Assembly: GCA_003024785.1 (NCBI GenBank)
Contig: PUQB01000077.1
Coordinates: 186,001 to 250,000, forward strand
Direction: 5' to 3'
Length of the DNA stretch: 64,000 nt
DNA from: Selaginella tamariscina
Lineage: Eukaryota; Streptophyta; Lycopodiopsida; Selaginellales; Selaginellaceae
Part shown: positions 9,809 through 21,060 of the stretch, piece after piece
Layout of the letters: each line of letters begins with the position of its first letter
Position numbering within the stretch: the first letter of the stretch is position 1
Notes under the pieces: model-generated
Database searches by the model: none
Told to the model about the DNA's origin: nothing
The model's input: only the letters and a program-made list of their open reading frames with translations
Position numbers and translations under genes: made by a program

Positions 9809-11184
9809 AAAATAAATTCTCAAGGATTAATGAAGCTTTTAGTTCAAACATGGGTCACACATTAACAAGGTAAATAATATACCTTGATAATTTTAAGGTC
9901 AGCTAATTATCATTTTGCAGATGTAATGAAATAATTGAGAACATGGATTTTCAGCATTGCCATGAGGTAAGAGAGGGGTTTGGCGACAATTTCTTGTGCC
10001 ACATGTCAGAATGACAGAGTTCATGCAGGAAATGGATAATAATGCAGCTCAAAACATCGTTACCATGGGGGCCACTTCAGTTTTTGCATCATCATTTTTA
10101 TTGGCTTCAGTTCCGAAATCAATTTCTTCAGCGCATGCAATATCTGAATCTTGTAAGGATGATGTACAATTAAATGATGAAGGGATAGGCAACGAAATAG
10201 TGGCAACGGATAAATGTGAAAGGGAGCAAACAAGTGATTTGCAAAGTATTCAAGAGGCAACGCTATCTCATGTTACTCATGGCCATATTGTGTTGTTGGA
10301 TGTCAATGGTGTTCTGCTTCATCGACAAAGGCCCGAGGATAGAAAAACAGAAATCAAACAAGGAGATTTCATTCCTTGTCATGGTAAATTTCGATATGAT
10401 ATTATTTTTCGTCCAGGGTTGGATCGTCTCTTTCAAAAGCTTAAGGAGATGGGTGCGCTTGTGGGGATTTGGTCATGCATGCAGATTCATAACTTAACAC
10501 CGCTGTTGAATTTACTTAAGAAACATTGTAGTGTTGCAGAAGAGGTGATTCGTAAAGATTGGATTTTTGACCAGCGAATGTGTCATAAACCTCTCGAATT
10601 TCACAATATAAGAAAGGAAAGCAAGCCACTTCTTCAAGAATGAAAGAATAATTGGGACTCATGGGGAGATCAGTCGCTTAAGGATAACGAAGAATGCACA
10701 TATCTTAGTAGTAGACGACTCTCCTCAGAAGGCTATGCTCAACCAAAACATTGCTTGTATTCATCCAATCACTTTCGATCCATATTCTGATACCGATATC
10801 ATGGATGAGCTAGTGAACTACTTGGATACGTGCCTCAGAAAGAAGAATCTCGAAAATTTTTGTGAGCAGTATCCACCGTATCATACATTTCCTGAAGCTT
10901 TTCTTTCTCGTGATATTGAATTTTATAAAATGAAGGATAGCAACCGGGCGCTTTATAATATTATTCTTAAGGAACGTCAGTTTTTAGATGAGCCTTTATG
11001 CAGACCTTCTCTTATCACATCTTATGTATTAACAAGGATGGCAACTCCCAATTGCATTCGTGAGAGTGTTAAGTGGTGGCAACAACATCAAGATATTGAC
11101 CAAAATGATTTGATTAATCCGGAGAGTGATGATTTAGACAAAATGAAAAGATTTCTTTGTATGATAGAAAGAAAGTATTTATAA
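9809..11184 (+). CDS. FCP1/SCP-like HAD phosphatase domain
   Basis: Exons 9809-9869, 9921-9966 and 10029 onward are joined by in-frame GT-AG introns, and the first follows in frame from the methyltransferase tail. Motif I is VLLDVNGVLLH; the second Asp of the usual DxDxT/V signature is Asn, which would weaken acid catalysis. Motif II is VGIWSCM, and the C-terminal metal-binding motif is ILVVDDSPQKAM at about 10702-10737. A FRPGLDRLFQKL stretch between them is typical of NLI-interacting-factor/FCP1 domains, which remove phosphate from the RNA polymerase II C-terminal repeats or other phosphoproteins. One frame change near 10640 splits the domain. After it the frame runs to TAA at 11184 with a plausible C-terminal extension. 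The next gene on the same strand starts about 1.3 kb downstream. Confidence 0.7.
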
Positions 11185-12511
11185 AAAAATTAACATGTTG
11201 ATAAGAAAATGATTTCATTTGTAATTATGTTTGATAGTATTTCTTCATTATTGTAAACTATTTTTAGAATAATATGAATATTCTAAGATATTTTAGGAAT
11301 ATTCCTTACTAAGTAAGGTTATTGAAGGATTAATTAATTAATTAATTAATATTTAAGGCTTAATTACATATTAATTAAATGATTAATTAATAATTAAAAC
11401 TTAAGTATTAATTAGTAATTTATTTTATATTCCCATTTTCACGTATCATGCCCACTTTAGTTACAACGTGCATGAGAGAATATGGGTATATTCATATCTC
11501 TTCACATGTATATACAGACGAAAAAGCATCATCTCATATATACAAGTCTTAAATTCATATACTTATACATACATACATATTTATATATATATATATATAT
11601 ATAAGTCTTTTTAAGTGTATATTTAAATATATATATTTATATATACACATACACATGTATACAAGTCTAATGTTGTATAATCATAATGTGGTACGTGTGT
11701 AAAATGTTATTTATGTGTGTGCACAAACACACACACAACCACCCGAAAATCCGTGTGTGTGTGTGAGTGTGTTTGCCGAAATTGGCAATAACTCATGTGT
11801 CGGAGGTGTGTGTGTGTGCACACGCGCGTGCGTTTGTGAATAGAGAGAAATCCTACTAAATTTGCACATACATACACAGAAATTACTATACATATATATA
11901 AGATTTTATCTGTAGCCATGTCGCCGTGACGCTCACACTAACCTCTTGTCGCCGCAAAAAAAAGAACAAAAGTGCCCTCTCTCAACAATGGAGAATGGAG
12001 AGAAGAATGGGCAGCCCTAAACCTTTACCTAAAATCTAACACTTAACCCTTTGACCCTTAACTATAAAACTGTGTTTAATCAAACCATACAACAGTATAT
12101 ACAATACTTGCGATAAATAATGCACTATATAAAAGGATACAAATACAAACACATATTTAAGTAAAAATTTGTATGTTAAAAAAACATATTATTATATAAT
12201 TAAATAAATATTCGTGTAAAAATATGTATTTATAATGTTTACATTAGATAAAATACTGGATCAAATAACTATATAATTATAATAAATAAATTAACAGAAT
12301 ATAAACAAGTCATAAATAAATATGTCAGATGAATGTAGATTAGACACATATTTATTTAAAAGACAATAAAGATTGCTCTATCTTTATGTGAAGTGCTATA
12401 CTATATTTAAGATCTATACGTTTCCTTGAATTAAATATTCGCCCACGTTGAGTCATGATTGTGAATTTTTGAAATGGTAATATCCGATATTTACTAAAAG
12501 ATGATTAAGTA
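11185..12511. other. AT-rich spacer with simple repeats
   Basis: Contains a TTAA tandem run near 11327-11350, a (TA)n run near 11581-11600 and TG/CA-rich sequence at 11690-11830. The short CA-derived frames at 11707-11919 are composition artefacts. A proximal promoter for the transposase gene would lie in the last 300 bp, but no clear TATA box stands out in this AT-rich context. Confidence 0.6.
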
Positions 12512-15500
12512 ATGCTGTTGTTTTTCTGTCACGTTTGTGGTAACTGCTTGCAAATGGCCAGGATTGTTTATGGCAATTTGGATCACGATGTTCCTGTGAT
12601 AGATGGTGTTGAAATCATTCTTACTAATAAGATTAGAACGTTCTTTGGCATTTTTGATTGGCAAAGTGTTGGTCTTTTTAAACTTCTTCATGGGCAGTCT
12701 GCTTTAGAGATCGAAATGAACGAGGGCCAAGATGCTGGAGGGAAGGATAATCCAGGATATGTTTTGTTACCGGATGAAGGACCATTGTTTAAGTTTGTCG
12801 TTGTTTCTGACTCTGAATACTCAACGTTGAAGGACCTTTTCACTTCTAATACCTGCAAAAAGGGAAGAATTCTTATCGAGGGTTCCACGATCATTCATAC
12901 AAATGAATTGCCTGTTGCGTATGATGGGGATGTCATTTTTGAGCTCCCTCCTTCCGAATACAAATACAAAGGAATGAATCGGAAAGAGGATGGACATACC
13001 TGGACAGTAGGAACGACCAGCAACTGGAATTTTCAAGTGAGGGTGTCTAGGAGCAAATGTGTTGGGAGCCTTTGCTGTATCAACCCGGATTGCCCTGCTT
13101 CTAAGGCAGGATTTCCGAACTGCACTAAATGGAAAGGATGTATTGTTTCCCCACCTTCAATCGACAAACTGGCAAAAGGATTGACATGTTTTTTCTGTAA
13201 AGAAAATCCATTGTGCCTTGAAGTTTGTCATGCTGTGGCGTTTTGCGTTTTCCCAGACAACATAACCAAGACTAGATTGTTTATCCACCAGGGAAAACAT
13301 TCACATCCAGTGGGTGATGGTGTTTCTGCATCGAACAAAGAAGAAATGCATATGGCGGTCCAGAATGCAACAGAAAGAACTCCCAGAGCTAGTCCAAGAG
13401 TCATCAAAATGGCAGCATGTAAAGATGCTATTTTTGGTTTCCTATTAGATAATTCTGAGCCTGGAAGTTGGGATAAGCTCATGGATCATTTGCAGCCATT
13501 ATCAAACAATCGAAGGTACAATTAGAGTTTTAATTTGTGCTGAGCATTCTTTGATAATACCTTTGATGCAGAGTTCGTCAATGGGTAGCGTCCGCAAAGA
13601 GAACTGCTGTTGAAATGCTAGAGAATATTGATGGATTATTGGAGCTGAAACGAAGGTTGTCTATCCCATTCATCCACATGATTCACTATCCTGAGATGAA
13701 TTTCCGTGGTTCAGACGACCAGGCATTAGTTTTTAAAATGACGGTTTCAGGGCCAGGTTCTGGAATCGATTATGTAAGGATGTGCCAACCTCCTCTTGGC
13801 CCTTTGCAGAAGAGTTGGGTTCTACTTATCACACACACCGTGTTGTTGATAAGTGGATCACTCTGGCATTGCATGTTTACGACCCAAAGTAAGATGTTAT
13901 CTTTTTGTTGTTTGCTTAACTCTTTTATTATTTATAGTGTGCGCCGATTATCCACCATTGCTTATGGTGACATGAAGAGACAAACGGCTGGAGCTGTGGA
14001 GAAGTTTTTTCGTGCTATGTTGGATGTCTGTTCTGAGAAGGGAATTTACAATGTGCAGTTCGTTGGGTTTATGTCCGATGAAGCAGGAGCGATCTGGCAA
14101 GCAATTAGGAATGTGTTCTTTAATGGCCAAGAAATTCCTGGACATGAACGGAGCTGTATCTTTCACTATGAACAAGCCATACAACGTGTGACAAGGAAGT
14201 GGGTCCCTCTTGAACATCAACAACAACATCTTCAACTTTTAAGATCATGGCCAACAGCCACATCAACAACTGATCGTGAAGAAATTGAAAATAATCTTTT
14301 CCGCTTTTGGAATGAAAATGTGAAGGATGTTGGAGTTATGCAGACGTGGTTTTCATGGTGGGAAAGACAGAAGAATCATATTTCAAATGTTGTTCTTGAA
14401 AGCATGCCGGAGAATGCTGCAAGGGTTGTGCCCATGACAAACCAATCGGAGTCTGTTCACGAAAGATGGAGGAGGGCTAGAGATTTAAAATACATTTCAT
14501 TGTACCAAGCTACAATCCACGACCTGACTGAATCAGTGCGACAATGTGCTCTTGTGAAGGCTTTTAGAGATGGAAGGTATAGTGGTTCCGGGCCGACTTC
14601 AGAGGAGCTCTCAGCAAGGTTCGAGAGAAGAATGTCAAATGCTAACTCAACAACACCTACAACAAAGGTTATCATCGACTTAGTTGAAGATGTTGCTCCA
14701 TTAAGCATGCAGGATACTGCTTTTGTGGCTGCCACGAATGTTGAACATCGCACTGTGCAAAGAAATATGGGGTCAGAGGCTGAACGATCCCACCGACCAG
14801 ACATCTTCTATAGTGAACAGGTTATTCCAACACAGTGTAGACGGAAGCGATGATTGGATTTTCAACTTGCAGAAGAACATGAAGAATATGTTCTTGTTGA
14901 AGAACAAGATGTTACACCTGGACAATGGGCGATTAGAAGATGTGGTGAAAGAAGTTCTGTGAAATGTCTGGCAGGCTTTCCCTCTTCAGGAGGTCAGTGG
15001 AGTGCTTATGACAAAAAGATCAGTCCTAGTGGTAATCGAGTGGCTGCTCCTTGTTTTTTTGGAAGGATCAGATACAATGACAAAGAAATTGGTGAAGAAT
15101 GCTTTCGCTCACAAATGATGTATTTTTGTCCAACAAACATGCTTTGCAGCAGACATCCAAGACCAACTATTGTTTCTCCGCCAGTTTCTACCTCGGTTTG
15201 GAAAGTTCAAGTGGGCACGAAGCTGATAGCAATGGAGATCAATGATCTGGCAAGATCAGGTTTTATACTAGCTGGGCTTCCTTCAGCTCATGCAAGAGTG
15301 CCAGGTTTTTCAACACCTCATGTTCCTTCAGTTCCTGTTGGAGTCACTGGATTTTCAACACCCCCTGCACAATTTTGTGGACCTCCTGTTCCTGCAAGTG
15401 GTCGTGCAACAAGAACACCTTTAGGGATGTCTAAGAAACAATAGGTAAGTTTTGAAGCATGTTTGACGTTGGGAGCATATGTCGCAGAAGTTAACGTGGT

Positions 15501-15675
15501 TGATCCTCCAACATGCATTCGCTTCAGAGTATGTGACAACGACCATACATCTGCTTGGGTTGTCATTTGCAGCGCACCATCTTGTTCATGCTCGGAGTTC
15601 TGCAATGGTCGTCAGTGGGTGCCTTGCAAACATATGTATTTTGTTTACAAGTGTGTACTGGGAGCTGATCCTTGA
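12512..15675 (+). mobile_element. Mutator-like transposase with GCM-type zinc finger and SWIM finger
   Basis: Exon 1 is 12512-13515 (first good Met at 12554). A 56-bp intron (13516-13571) keeps the frame. Exon 2 runs to 13888 with one frame change near 13800, a 49-bp intron (13889-13937) follows, then a long exon. Domains in order: an N-terminal region; a Cys/His cluster at about 13060-13310 (CVGSLCCINPDC, CFFCKENPLC, FIHQGKHSHP) like WRKY-GCM1 fingers; a MULE DDE core with FMSDEAGAIWQAIRNVFF and RSCIFHYEQAIQR; and a C-terminal SWIM finger CSCSEFCNGRQWVPCKH at about 15586-15636. This WRKY-GCM1 plus MULE plus SWIM arrangement is known for plant and fungal Mutator-like elements. The strand where the first catalytic Asp is expected (STYHTHRVVDKW) lacks a clear Asp. 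In-frame stops lie at 14851-14853 and 15442-15444, so this copy is probably dead. Terminal inverted repeats were not found. Confidence 0.8.
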
Positions 15676-16800
15676 GTTGTCAAGCATTTGCAACGTCGTA
15701 CACTTGCACCCCGTGAACTAAGTTCTTTATTGATGCTACCAAGGAACCTCCTCCACCATCTATTTAGTGTGTTTGGTTTGTTTTCAAAGAGCTTTGGTTT
15801 TATATTTGTTATTTCAAACTTATAATTTTCAATATAAATTTTAATGGTAATTTTATGCTTAGCATATTTTTAAGTAATTTAACATATATTTTCTTTAAAT
15901 ACAACAAAAATATACTACCATATTTTGTATGCGGCAGCCGCACTAGAATATTCTAGAATATTCTTAAAAATTTTAGAAGGTCCAATTGTGTGTACATTTG
16001 GCAGTACAAAAATTTCTATACAGAATATTCGAGGATATCTAAACGGAAATTGTACGGAACAACAGAATATTTAAGAATATTCACAAATCCAGGTCAATCT
16101 CGTTGACATGCGCTCCAATTTCGCCGTGCCCCCAGAGTTATAATCTCTCTGTAGCACTTTCCTCCCTAAAATTACACTGATTTTGACAGGTAAACCTAGT
16201 GAAAACTGGAATAGTAACCCTAGGCAGAAACAATTGGTGTGAGTGAGAATGTACAAAGTACGCCAAGCAAACAAAGGCATATTACCTACCATAGAGTGGG
16301 CATCAAATACCTTGTCTTTCTTTTTAATCTGTTTATTAATTAAACTTAAATAAGTATTAAACCTATTAACTGGCACCTCCACCGTTATCTGTGACGTTTT
16401 TACTTAAAAATAACTATATCGCGTGTATCTAAAACTTCACTCACAAGTAGACTTATATGTTTTCTTTTTTTTAATTTCAATCACAACAAGACTTTTAGAT
16501 TTTTTATTTTTTATCTTTTTCCTTAGCATTGTTATTCCTTTCTTTGACTCTAATGTCTTATTTAAAAAATGTGATTACTATATTTCATCTTCATCTTCGT
16601 CCTCTTGTATAATGTGTTCATCGAACATGTCACTAGTATCTTATAAATTTATAAAGCAGCAATATCCCCCGGGTTGCAAATGAGCCCAGCTAACCTATGC
16701 ATGAATATCCAGGCTGGAAACAAGCCTGGCATTTGGCCATGGTTGTGTTTTCAGCTTCTCGCCTCGTAAGCATAGAATTGTGGCTTTTCATGATTTCATT
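15676..16800. other. AT-rich region, no gene recognised
   Basis: Sequence downstream of the transposase. It holds AGAATATTCT palindromes near 15950 and 16070 and a T-rich stretch at 16440-16570. Small frames (for example 16071-16382 minus, 16423-16683 plus) have no recognisable motif. From about 16800 the sequence joins the duplicated flank of the CVNH cluster. Confidence 0.5.
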
Positions 16801-16819
16801 TATGTGAAATCGTGTATCT

Positions 16820-17060
16820 TTATAGGTATAACTTGTAGGCATCAGATTATATCTTGCGTATGTATATCACATTCGTATAAATGTACTATGGATGCATGCA
16901 TGATAAATTCTTGTATACATAAATGTATAACTAATCTGTTGTACTTTGAAAACATGTGTGAGAGAGAGGTTTCTTTGACACACTATGCACTCCTAGATAA
17001 TTATTATAATCTTGATTGTCAAATCACCATCCTTCTGTTTCCAATTTAGAAACTATGCAA
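16820..17060 (-). repeat. CVNH 3'-flank duplication marker (minus copy)
   Basis: Carries the block read on the minus strand as GTGTGTCAAAGAAACC after GAGTGCATA. Matching blocks lie at about 21060-21420 (+) and 29440-29720 (+). In each case it lies roughly 0.5-1.2 kb beyond the 3' end of a CVNH copy, so it marks the outer edge of the duplicated segment. Confidence 0.7.
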
Positions 17061-17265
17061 ATGTGTAATTATAATAATAATAATCATTAAATTTCCAATT
17101 GCATTTGATATGTATGAATATATATGTAATTAATAATTTTTTAATTTTTACTAAATTTTCGGAAGGATAAAGTTTTAAATGAAACTATAAACTATCTTAG
17201 TTACATAAATTTTGATGGACCCAACATAGCTTTGTCAAGTGTAAGATTCTCTTTGATATTGTTTT

Positions 17266-17470
17266 TTGATCTTGTTACCTTTTACAGCACGATGCAGAAT
17301 GCATGAATTAAATAAACTTATATTTGAAGAGTTACTGAATAAACGTAGGGAGGAGAGAGCTTGTCTACACTTCTTAACATTTGAGCTCTTTAAGAAGCTG
17401 AACAAACCATACATAGCAGTTGGGGATGGCTATTACATGCTTTGTATTTATAAAATAGTAACATAAACGA
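17266..17470 (-). repeat. CVNH 3'-flank homologous segment
   Basis: Shares GAATGCATGAATTAAA, AACTTATATTTGAAGAGTT and TTGTCTACACTTC blocks with 24980-25180, and in the opposite orientation with 28900-29050 and in part 20850-20930. These are downstream flanks of CVNH copies. The 66-codon open frame on the plus strand here is not conserved in the other copies and is not called a gene. Confidence 0.65.
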
Positions 17471-17559
17471 CTTAAAACAAAGAAAATTAAATAAGATAAG
17501 TGCAACAGACCGTTTTATTTTCTTTTATTTACTTAAGAGATGTTCAGCATAAACATAGA

Positions 17560-18222
17560 CAGATAGCAACTTTAGCAGCAAGTGAGAGTGTTCTGATGCA
17601 GTTGTTAAGATCACGAACCAATTCCCCCCACTGCAGAAAGCTCTCACGTTGCTACCACCTCCGCATGCGGACGTTGTTACAAGATCGAATTAAGCTGCTT
17701 TAATCATACGAGAACAGAGTCATGGTGATGGTAATTACACGAGAACAGAGTCATGGTGATGGTAATTACACGAGAACAGAGTCAATGGTCATCGTCATCG
17801 TCACGACTGTCGCAATAATTTTATAATATAAATATGAAATGTAAAACGAATCTGCTTAAAAATAAACCTGTTTATGTTAAACTCATTGGCTTGAACAATC
17901 TAGCTGGCGAGTGGTGCTATTGAACCCAACACACTGGTTTATGTCGATGCAGGTTGGGAGTCTTATTCCTGTTGAATTATCGATCAAACGTCTTGCGGAG
18001 GGAGGAGAGATTACATTACATACTATACTAAATACTAATATACAGATTCATGAACAACCGCTCGAACTGCTGAAATTACTAGGGTTTTTAAAAATTTAGA
18101 CATTTAAATTACACTATCTGAAAATTACATAATGAGACAACCGTATGAAGAATTTAAGCTGTGTATACGTACTTGAGCAGAGCTGACAACAGCTAAGAGC
18201 ATGCGGATGGAGGCCTGTAACG
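17560..18222 (-). pseudogene. CVNH lectin pseudogene 1
   Basis: Minus-strand relic of a two-exon CVNH gene. Exon-2 homology is split: the 3' half (about 17560-17702) and the 5' half (about 17890-18005) are separated by about 190 bp that include a near-exact tandem repeat of ACGAGAACAGAGTCATGGTG. A damaged exon 1 lies at about 18173-18220, still followed by the conserved donor CAA|GTACGTATAC, but its first codons differ from the intact genes. The reading frame is not open, so no protein is expected. Confidence 0.8.
17703..17800. repeat. Short tandem repeat inside CVNH pseudogene 1
   Basis: ACGAGAACAGAGTCATGGTG plus ATGGTAATTAC occurs about three times in a row with small changes. It sits where the exon-2 homology of the pseudogene is interrupted. 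Confidence 0.75.
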
Positions 18223-18693
18223 AAGACATTTAATAGTTTAATCTAAAACTTTGTCCTTCCAAAAATTTAAGAAAATAAAAATCAAGATATGTACAATTGC
18301 TTCTTTATTAAGCGTGCAAATCTTAAAATCTACTAAGACAGCGACAAAATCTTATGTCAAAATCTTGAAGAAGACATTTTAATAAAAGGATTTTAATGAT
18401 TATTATTAATAATTAATTGGTCATATTTAGAATAATATATTGCTGCTTTATAAATTCCAGAAAAAGAATAAGAAGGATAAGCCATGCCCCAACTACTTGT
18501 TTCGAAACTATTCAGAACTTGTATATATTGAAAACTATTCAGAATTAGTACGGAAGGTCCCTCGATGGGAAACAAACTGTAATCTAAAAAAATTTAAGGC
18601 ATCTCATTAAAATAAAATGCCAACCGTTTTATTTCCTTAAGAGATATTAATCACTCATTAACATCTCAACATAAACACGTATAGATAACAGAT

Positions 18694-19232
18694 TTAGCAG
18701 CAGCGGAGAGTGCCTTCAATGTTTTCAATGCAGTCGTCAAGATCACGAACTGAAGGCACACCACCGCAAGTAGCTCTCACGTTGACACCTCCGTAGCTGA
18801 TGTTGATACAAGATGCAACAAAGTTGCTTGAACAGTCGAGCTGGCCAGTGGTGCTATTGAATCCAACACACTGGTTTACATCGATGGAGGCTGGGAATGT
18901 TACTCCTGATGAATTTGCGCATCTTGCAGACATGATATTACCACTGAAGGAGATATTAGTGCAGGACTGCGAGAAGTTGCAAGCCTACAAATGAAGACAA
19001 ATGTCATTATTTCTTTCCAAACAAAATGAAGACCTTGTGTGTGTGACATTATGTCACGTTCTTTGTTTTATGTTACATTAAATTCACTACAACATATTAT
19101 AGACTTCATGAACAAGACAGAATACTATACTTAACCTGGTTGAAACAACCCTAAACTGTGTATACTTACTTTTGCGTGGCCGATAACAGCTAACAGAATG
19201 CTCAAGATCACTAAAGCACGAATGGGAGCCAT
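18694..19232 (-). CDS. CVNH-family secreted lectin 1 (CVNH1)
   Basis: A two-exon gene on the minus strand: exon 1 19232-19170, intron 19169-18985 (GTAAGT...TTTGTAG, phase 0), exon 2 18984-18694, giving 117 residues. A signal peptide (MAPIRALVILSILLAVIGHA) leads into a domain of about 96 residues with ten cysteines. CVNH proteins are two tandem pseudo-repeats of about 50 residues. Here the repeat marks are CNFSQSC and ARC in the first half and QLDCSSN, SC and ATC in the second, ending in RCC. The family binds high-mannose glycans and is thought to act outside the cell, possibly in defence. Three N-x-S/T sites are visible. A TATA box lies about 70 bp upstream. The closest copy is the gene at 21864-22437. 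Confidence 0.92.
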
Positions 19233-19303
19233 TTCTAAAAGCAAGCTTTGCAAATGAATATAGAAGATAGATGATTGAGATGATCATTTCCAAAGCATCT
19301 TAC

Positions 19304-19310
19304 TTATATA
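19304..19310 (-). promoter_or_regulatory. TATA box of CVNH1
   Basis: Minus-strand TATATAA in the context GGGGACTATATAAGTAAG, about 72 bp before the start codon. Further upstream lie a GATAAGATAACACAAAATGG module and CAACACGCAACT, both shared by the other CVNH promoters, and a distal GGCCCA site. Confidence 0.8.
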
Positions 19311-19639
19311 GTCCCCATTTTGTGTTATCTTATCAAGTTGCGTGTTGCAATCCAACAGTTCTACCTTGGTGTGCACCCTGTAAAGTCTTGGCAAGGTTAC
19401 CGTATACGTTATTATTTACTATTCTTTTATATACGTGTATGGATATGGACTGGGCCATGTTCACTGCTATCAGATTGCGTTGTGCCTGGACTCTTGTGCC
19501 ATACCCGCTTAGTAATCTAATATTATTTTCAATCACTCTTTTATATCGATTTTATACTAATAAATTCATATATTAATAACTTTTATAATTTAATATCTGA
19601 AGTCAGTCCTCCCATTGATATTAAATTATTATCTCTAGA

Positions 19640-20060
19640 GACAATAATGTGTGCGCATCTGTTTGTTTTGACACATTTCTTTCAATTGCGCAACTTTTCA
19701 GACACTTGCGTTGATCTCTCCCAGAGATGTTAATCACTCATATAAACATCTTAGCGTAAACACATACAGAGCAGCAGCACGTGAGATTGCCATTAACATT
19801 TCCAATGCAGTCCAATCACGAACAAACGGTTCACCACCGCGAAAGCGCTCACGTTGGTACCTTCGATGCTGACGTTGTTACAAGATTGAGTTAAGTTGCT
19901 TGAACAATCTATTGAAAGTTGAAACCAACACACTGGTTTATTTATGTTGATGCAGGTTTGGCGTCTTATTCCTGTTGAATCGATCAAGCATCTTGTACAT
20001 AGGGTAGTGTAAGTAAATAAAAGAAAATAAAACGGTCCGTATGTCTATGGGTTATTTGTT
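19640..20060 (+). pseudogene. CVNH pseudogene 2 with internal inversion
   Basis: The left piece (about 19640-19722) matches, on the plus strand, the end of the intron and the start of exon 2 of the gene at 28143. The middle piece (about 19723-20009) is the rest of exon 2 plus 3' untranslated sequence, but inverted. The right piece (from about 20010) returns to the plus strand and matches the 3' flank (AAGTAAATAAAAGAAAATAA). Both inversion ends fall at points that adjoin in the intact gene, apart from about 10 bp lost. No exon 1 is nearby. The minus-strand frame at 19793-19987 is the inverted exon. Confidence 0.8.
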
Positions 20061-21060
20061 GTGTGTCCGTATGTCTATTGTGAACGCCCCCATCAACTCT
20101 CAACGACCATCCTAAATCACCCATCGCTGACATCATAAATCGCTCATTAATTATTAGTCTGAATCGCCCCGTTAATATTATTTTAAATTATATTTAACGG
20201 TTATCATAAATCTTAAACAATTAAAATCTTAAACCTCCATTTTATGATTATTCTAAACTCTTTAAATTTTTAACATAAAAATAACTTAAAAAAAGATAAA
20301 GATAGTGAATAAAGAGTTAAGTTATTGCATAATTAATAAGTAATCACAATCAACGTTTCATATAAAAAGAAATTATAATAAAAATTACACTAGAATAAAT
20401 TCGTTAAAGATAAAATAGTTTTATTTTTTTCACAGCTATAAAATCATACTTCGGGTGTTCATGTTCATGCCGTTCTCACTGTTATTAAAGATAATAATTA
20501 AGTTAAAAATTTATTAAATAATTAATTAATAAATAGTAAATATATATTACTACATATAGTAAGTTTATTATGTGAGTTTGTTTTCGTGACATTATTGACT
20601 TAGCAAACATTTTAAATTATATTAAATGATCATTTTAAATCTTAAATTCTAAATTTGAAATTTATGTAACATTATTGTCAACTTCAAAAAAAACTTATTA
20701 AGTTAAGGATAATAATTGAGTTAAACAATTTAATTTAAAAATAAATTCATTTAAATTCAAAATAATAATTAACTTAAACTTTATTAATTAATAAATTATT
20801 ATTAAATAATTAAGCCCACCGATAGCGAGCATGTGTACTATTTAAATATAAGTTTATTTAATTCATGAATTCATGTATAATCATCTATGTTGTGAAAGGT
20901 AACAAGGTTAAATCAATATTAAAGAGGCTTTTTACACATGTAACGACTAAAGAGCAAGAAAATCATGTTATGTTCTTGAAGAATCCAAATTGTTTACAAC
21001 TACTTTTGTAAAGATGTTTTTACTGATTATTATTAGTAATTCAACATATGGAAAGCAACT
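20061..21060. other. AT-rich spacer with CVNH flank remnant
   Basis: Mostly AT-rich, without a gene. About 20850-20930 matches the downstream flank of the CVNH gene at 28143 (the 28975-29080 region) in the same orientation, which supports a plus-strand origin for CVNH pseudogene 2. Confidence 0.6.

Larger units (their letters stand above)
6646..11184 (+). pseudogene. ParB-like / methyltransferase-like / HAD fusion locus (whole extent)
   Basis: All parts lie on the plus strand and follow each other without a clear gene boundary: an unknown N-terminal region, a ParB-like domain, a basic linker, a methyltransferase-like domain, an acidic tail with a KRLR cluster and an HAD phosphatase. GT-AG introns that keep frame can be placed at 8942-8994, 9707-9808, 9870-9920 and 9967-10028. 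The last three carry the methyltransferase tail in frame into the phosphatase, which is why one fusion gene is proposed. Outside those introns the frame changes about seven times (for example near 7040, 7300, 8140, 9120 and 10640). All but one of these are in the direction of a single lost base, so the locus is either a decayed copy or contains assembly errors. A start at 6646 with an intron of about 6669-6758 is tentative. The domains are described separately below. Confidence 0.6.

Noticed and set aside
6646-11184. Viral origin of the ParB/methyltransferase-like locus, or membership of a large virus-like element.
   Set aside because: Introns are present, and no capsid, polymerase or other viral gene was seen nearby. 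A Mutator-like transposase is the only mobile gene next to it. The origin of the domains remains open.
12160-12500. A TATA box for the transposase gene.
   Set aside because: The region is so AT-rich that many TATA-like strings occur and none stands out.
6300-16100. Terminal inverted repeats bounding a single large MULE that covers both loci.
   Set aside because: I compared the flanks by eye and found no convincing matching ends; AGAATATTCT motifs near 11270 and 15950 are too short and too common here.
17266-17466. A 66-codon frame as a small gene.
   Set aside because: The same flank in the other CVNH copies does not keep the frame open.
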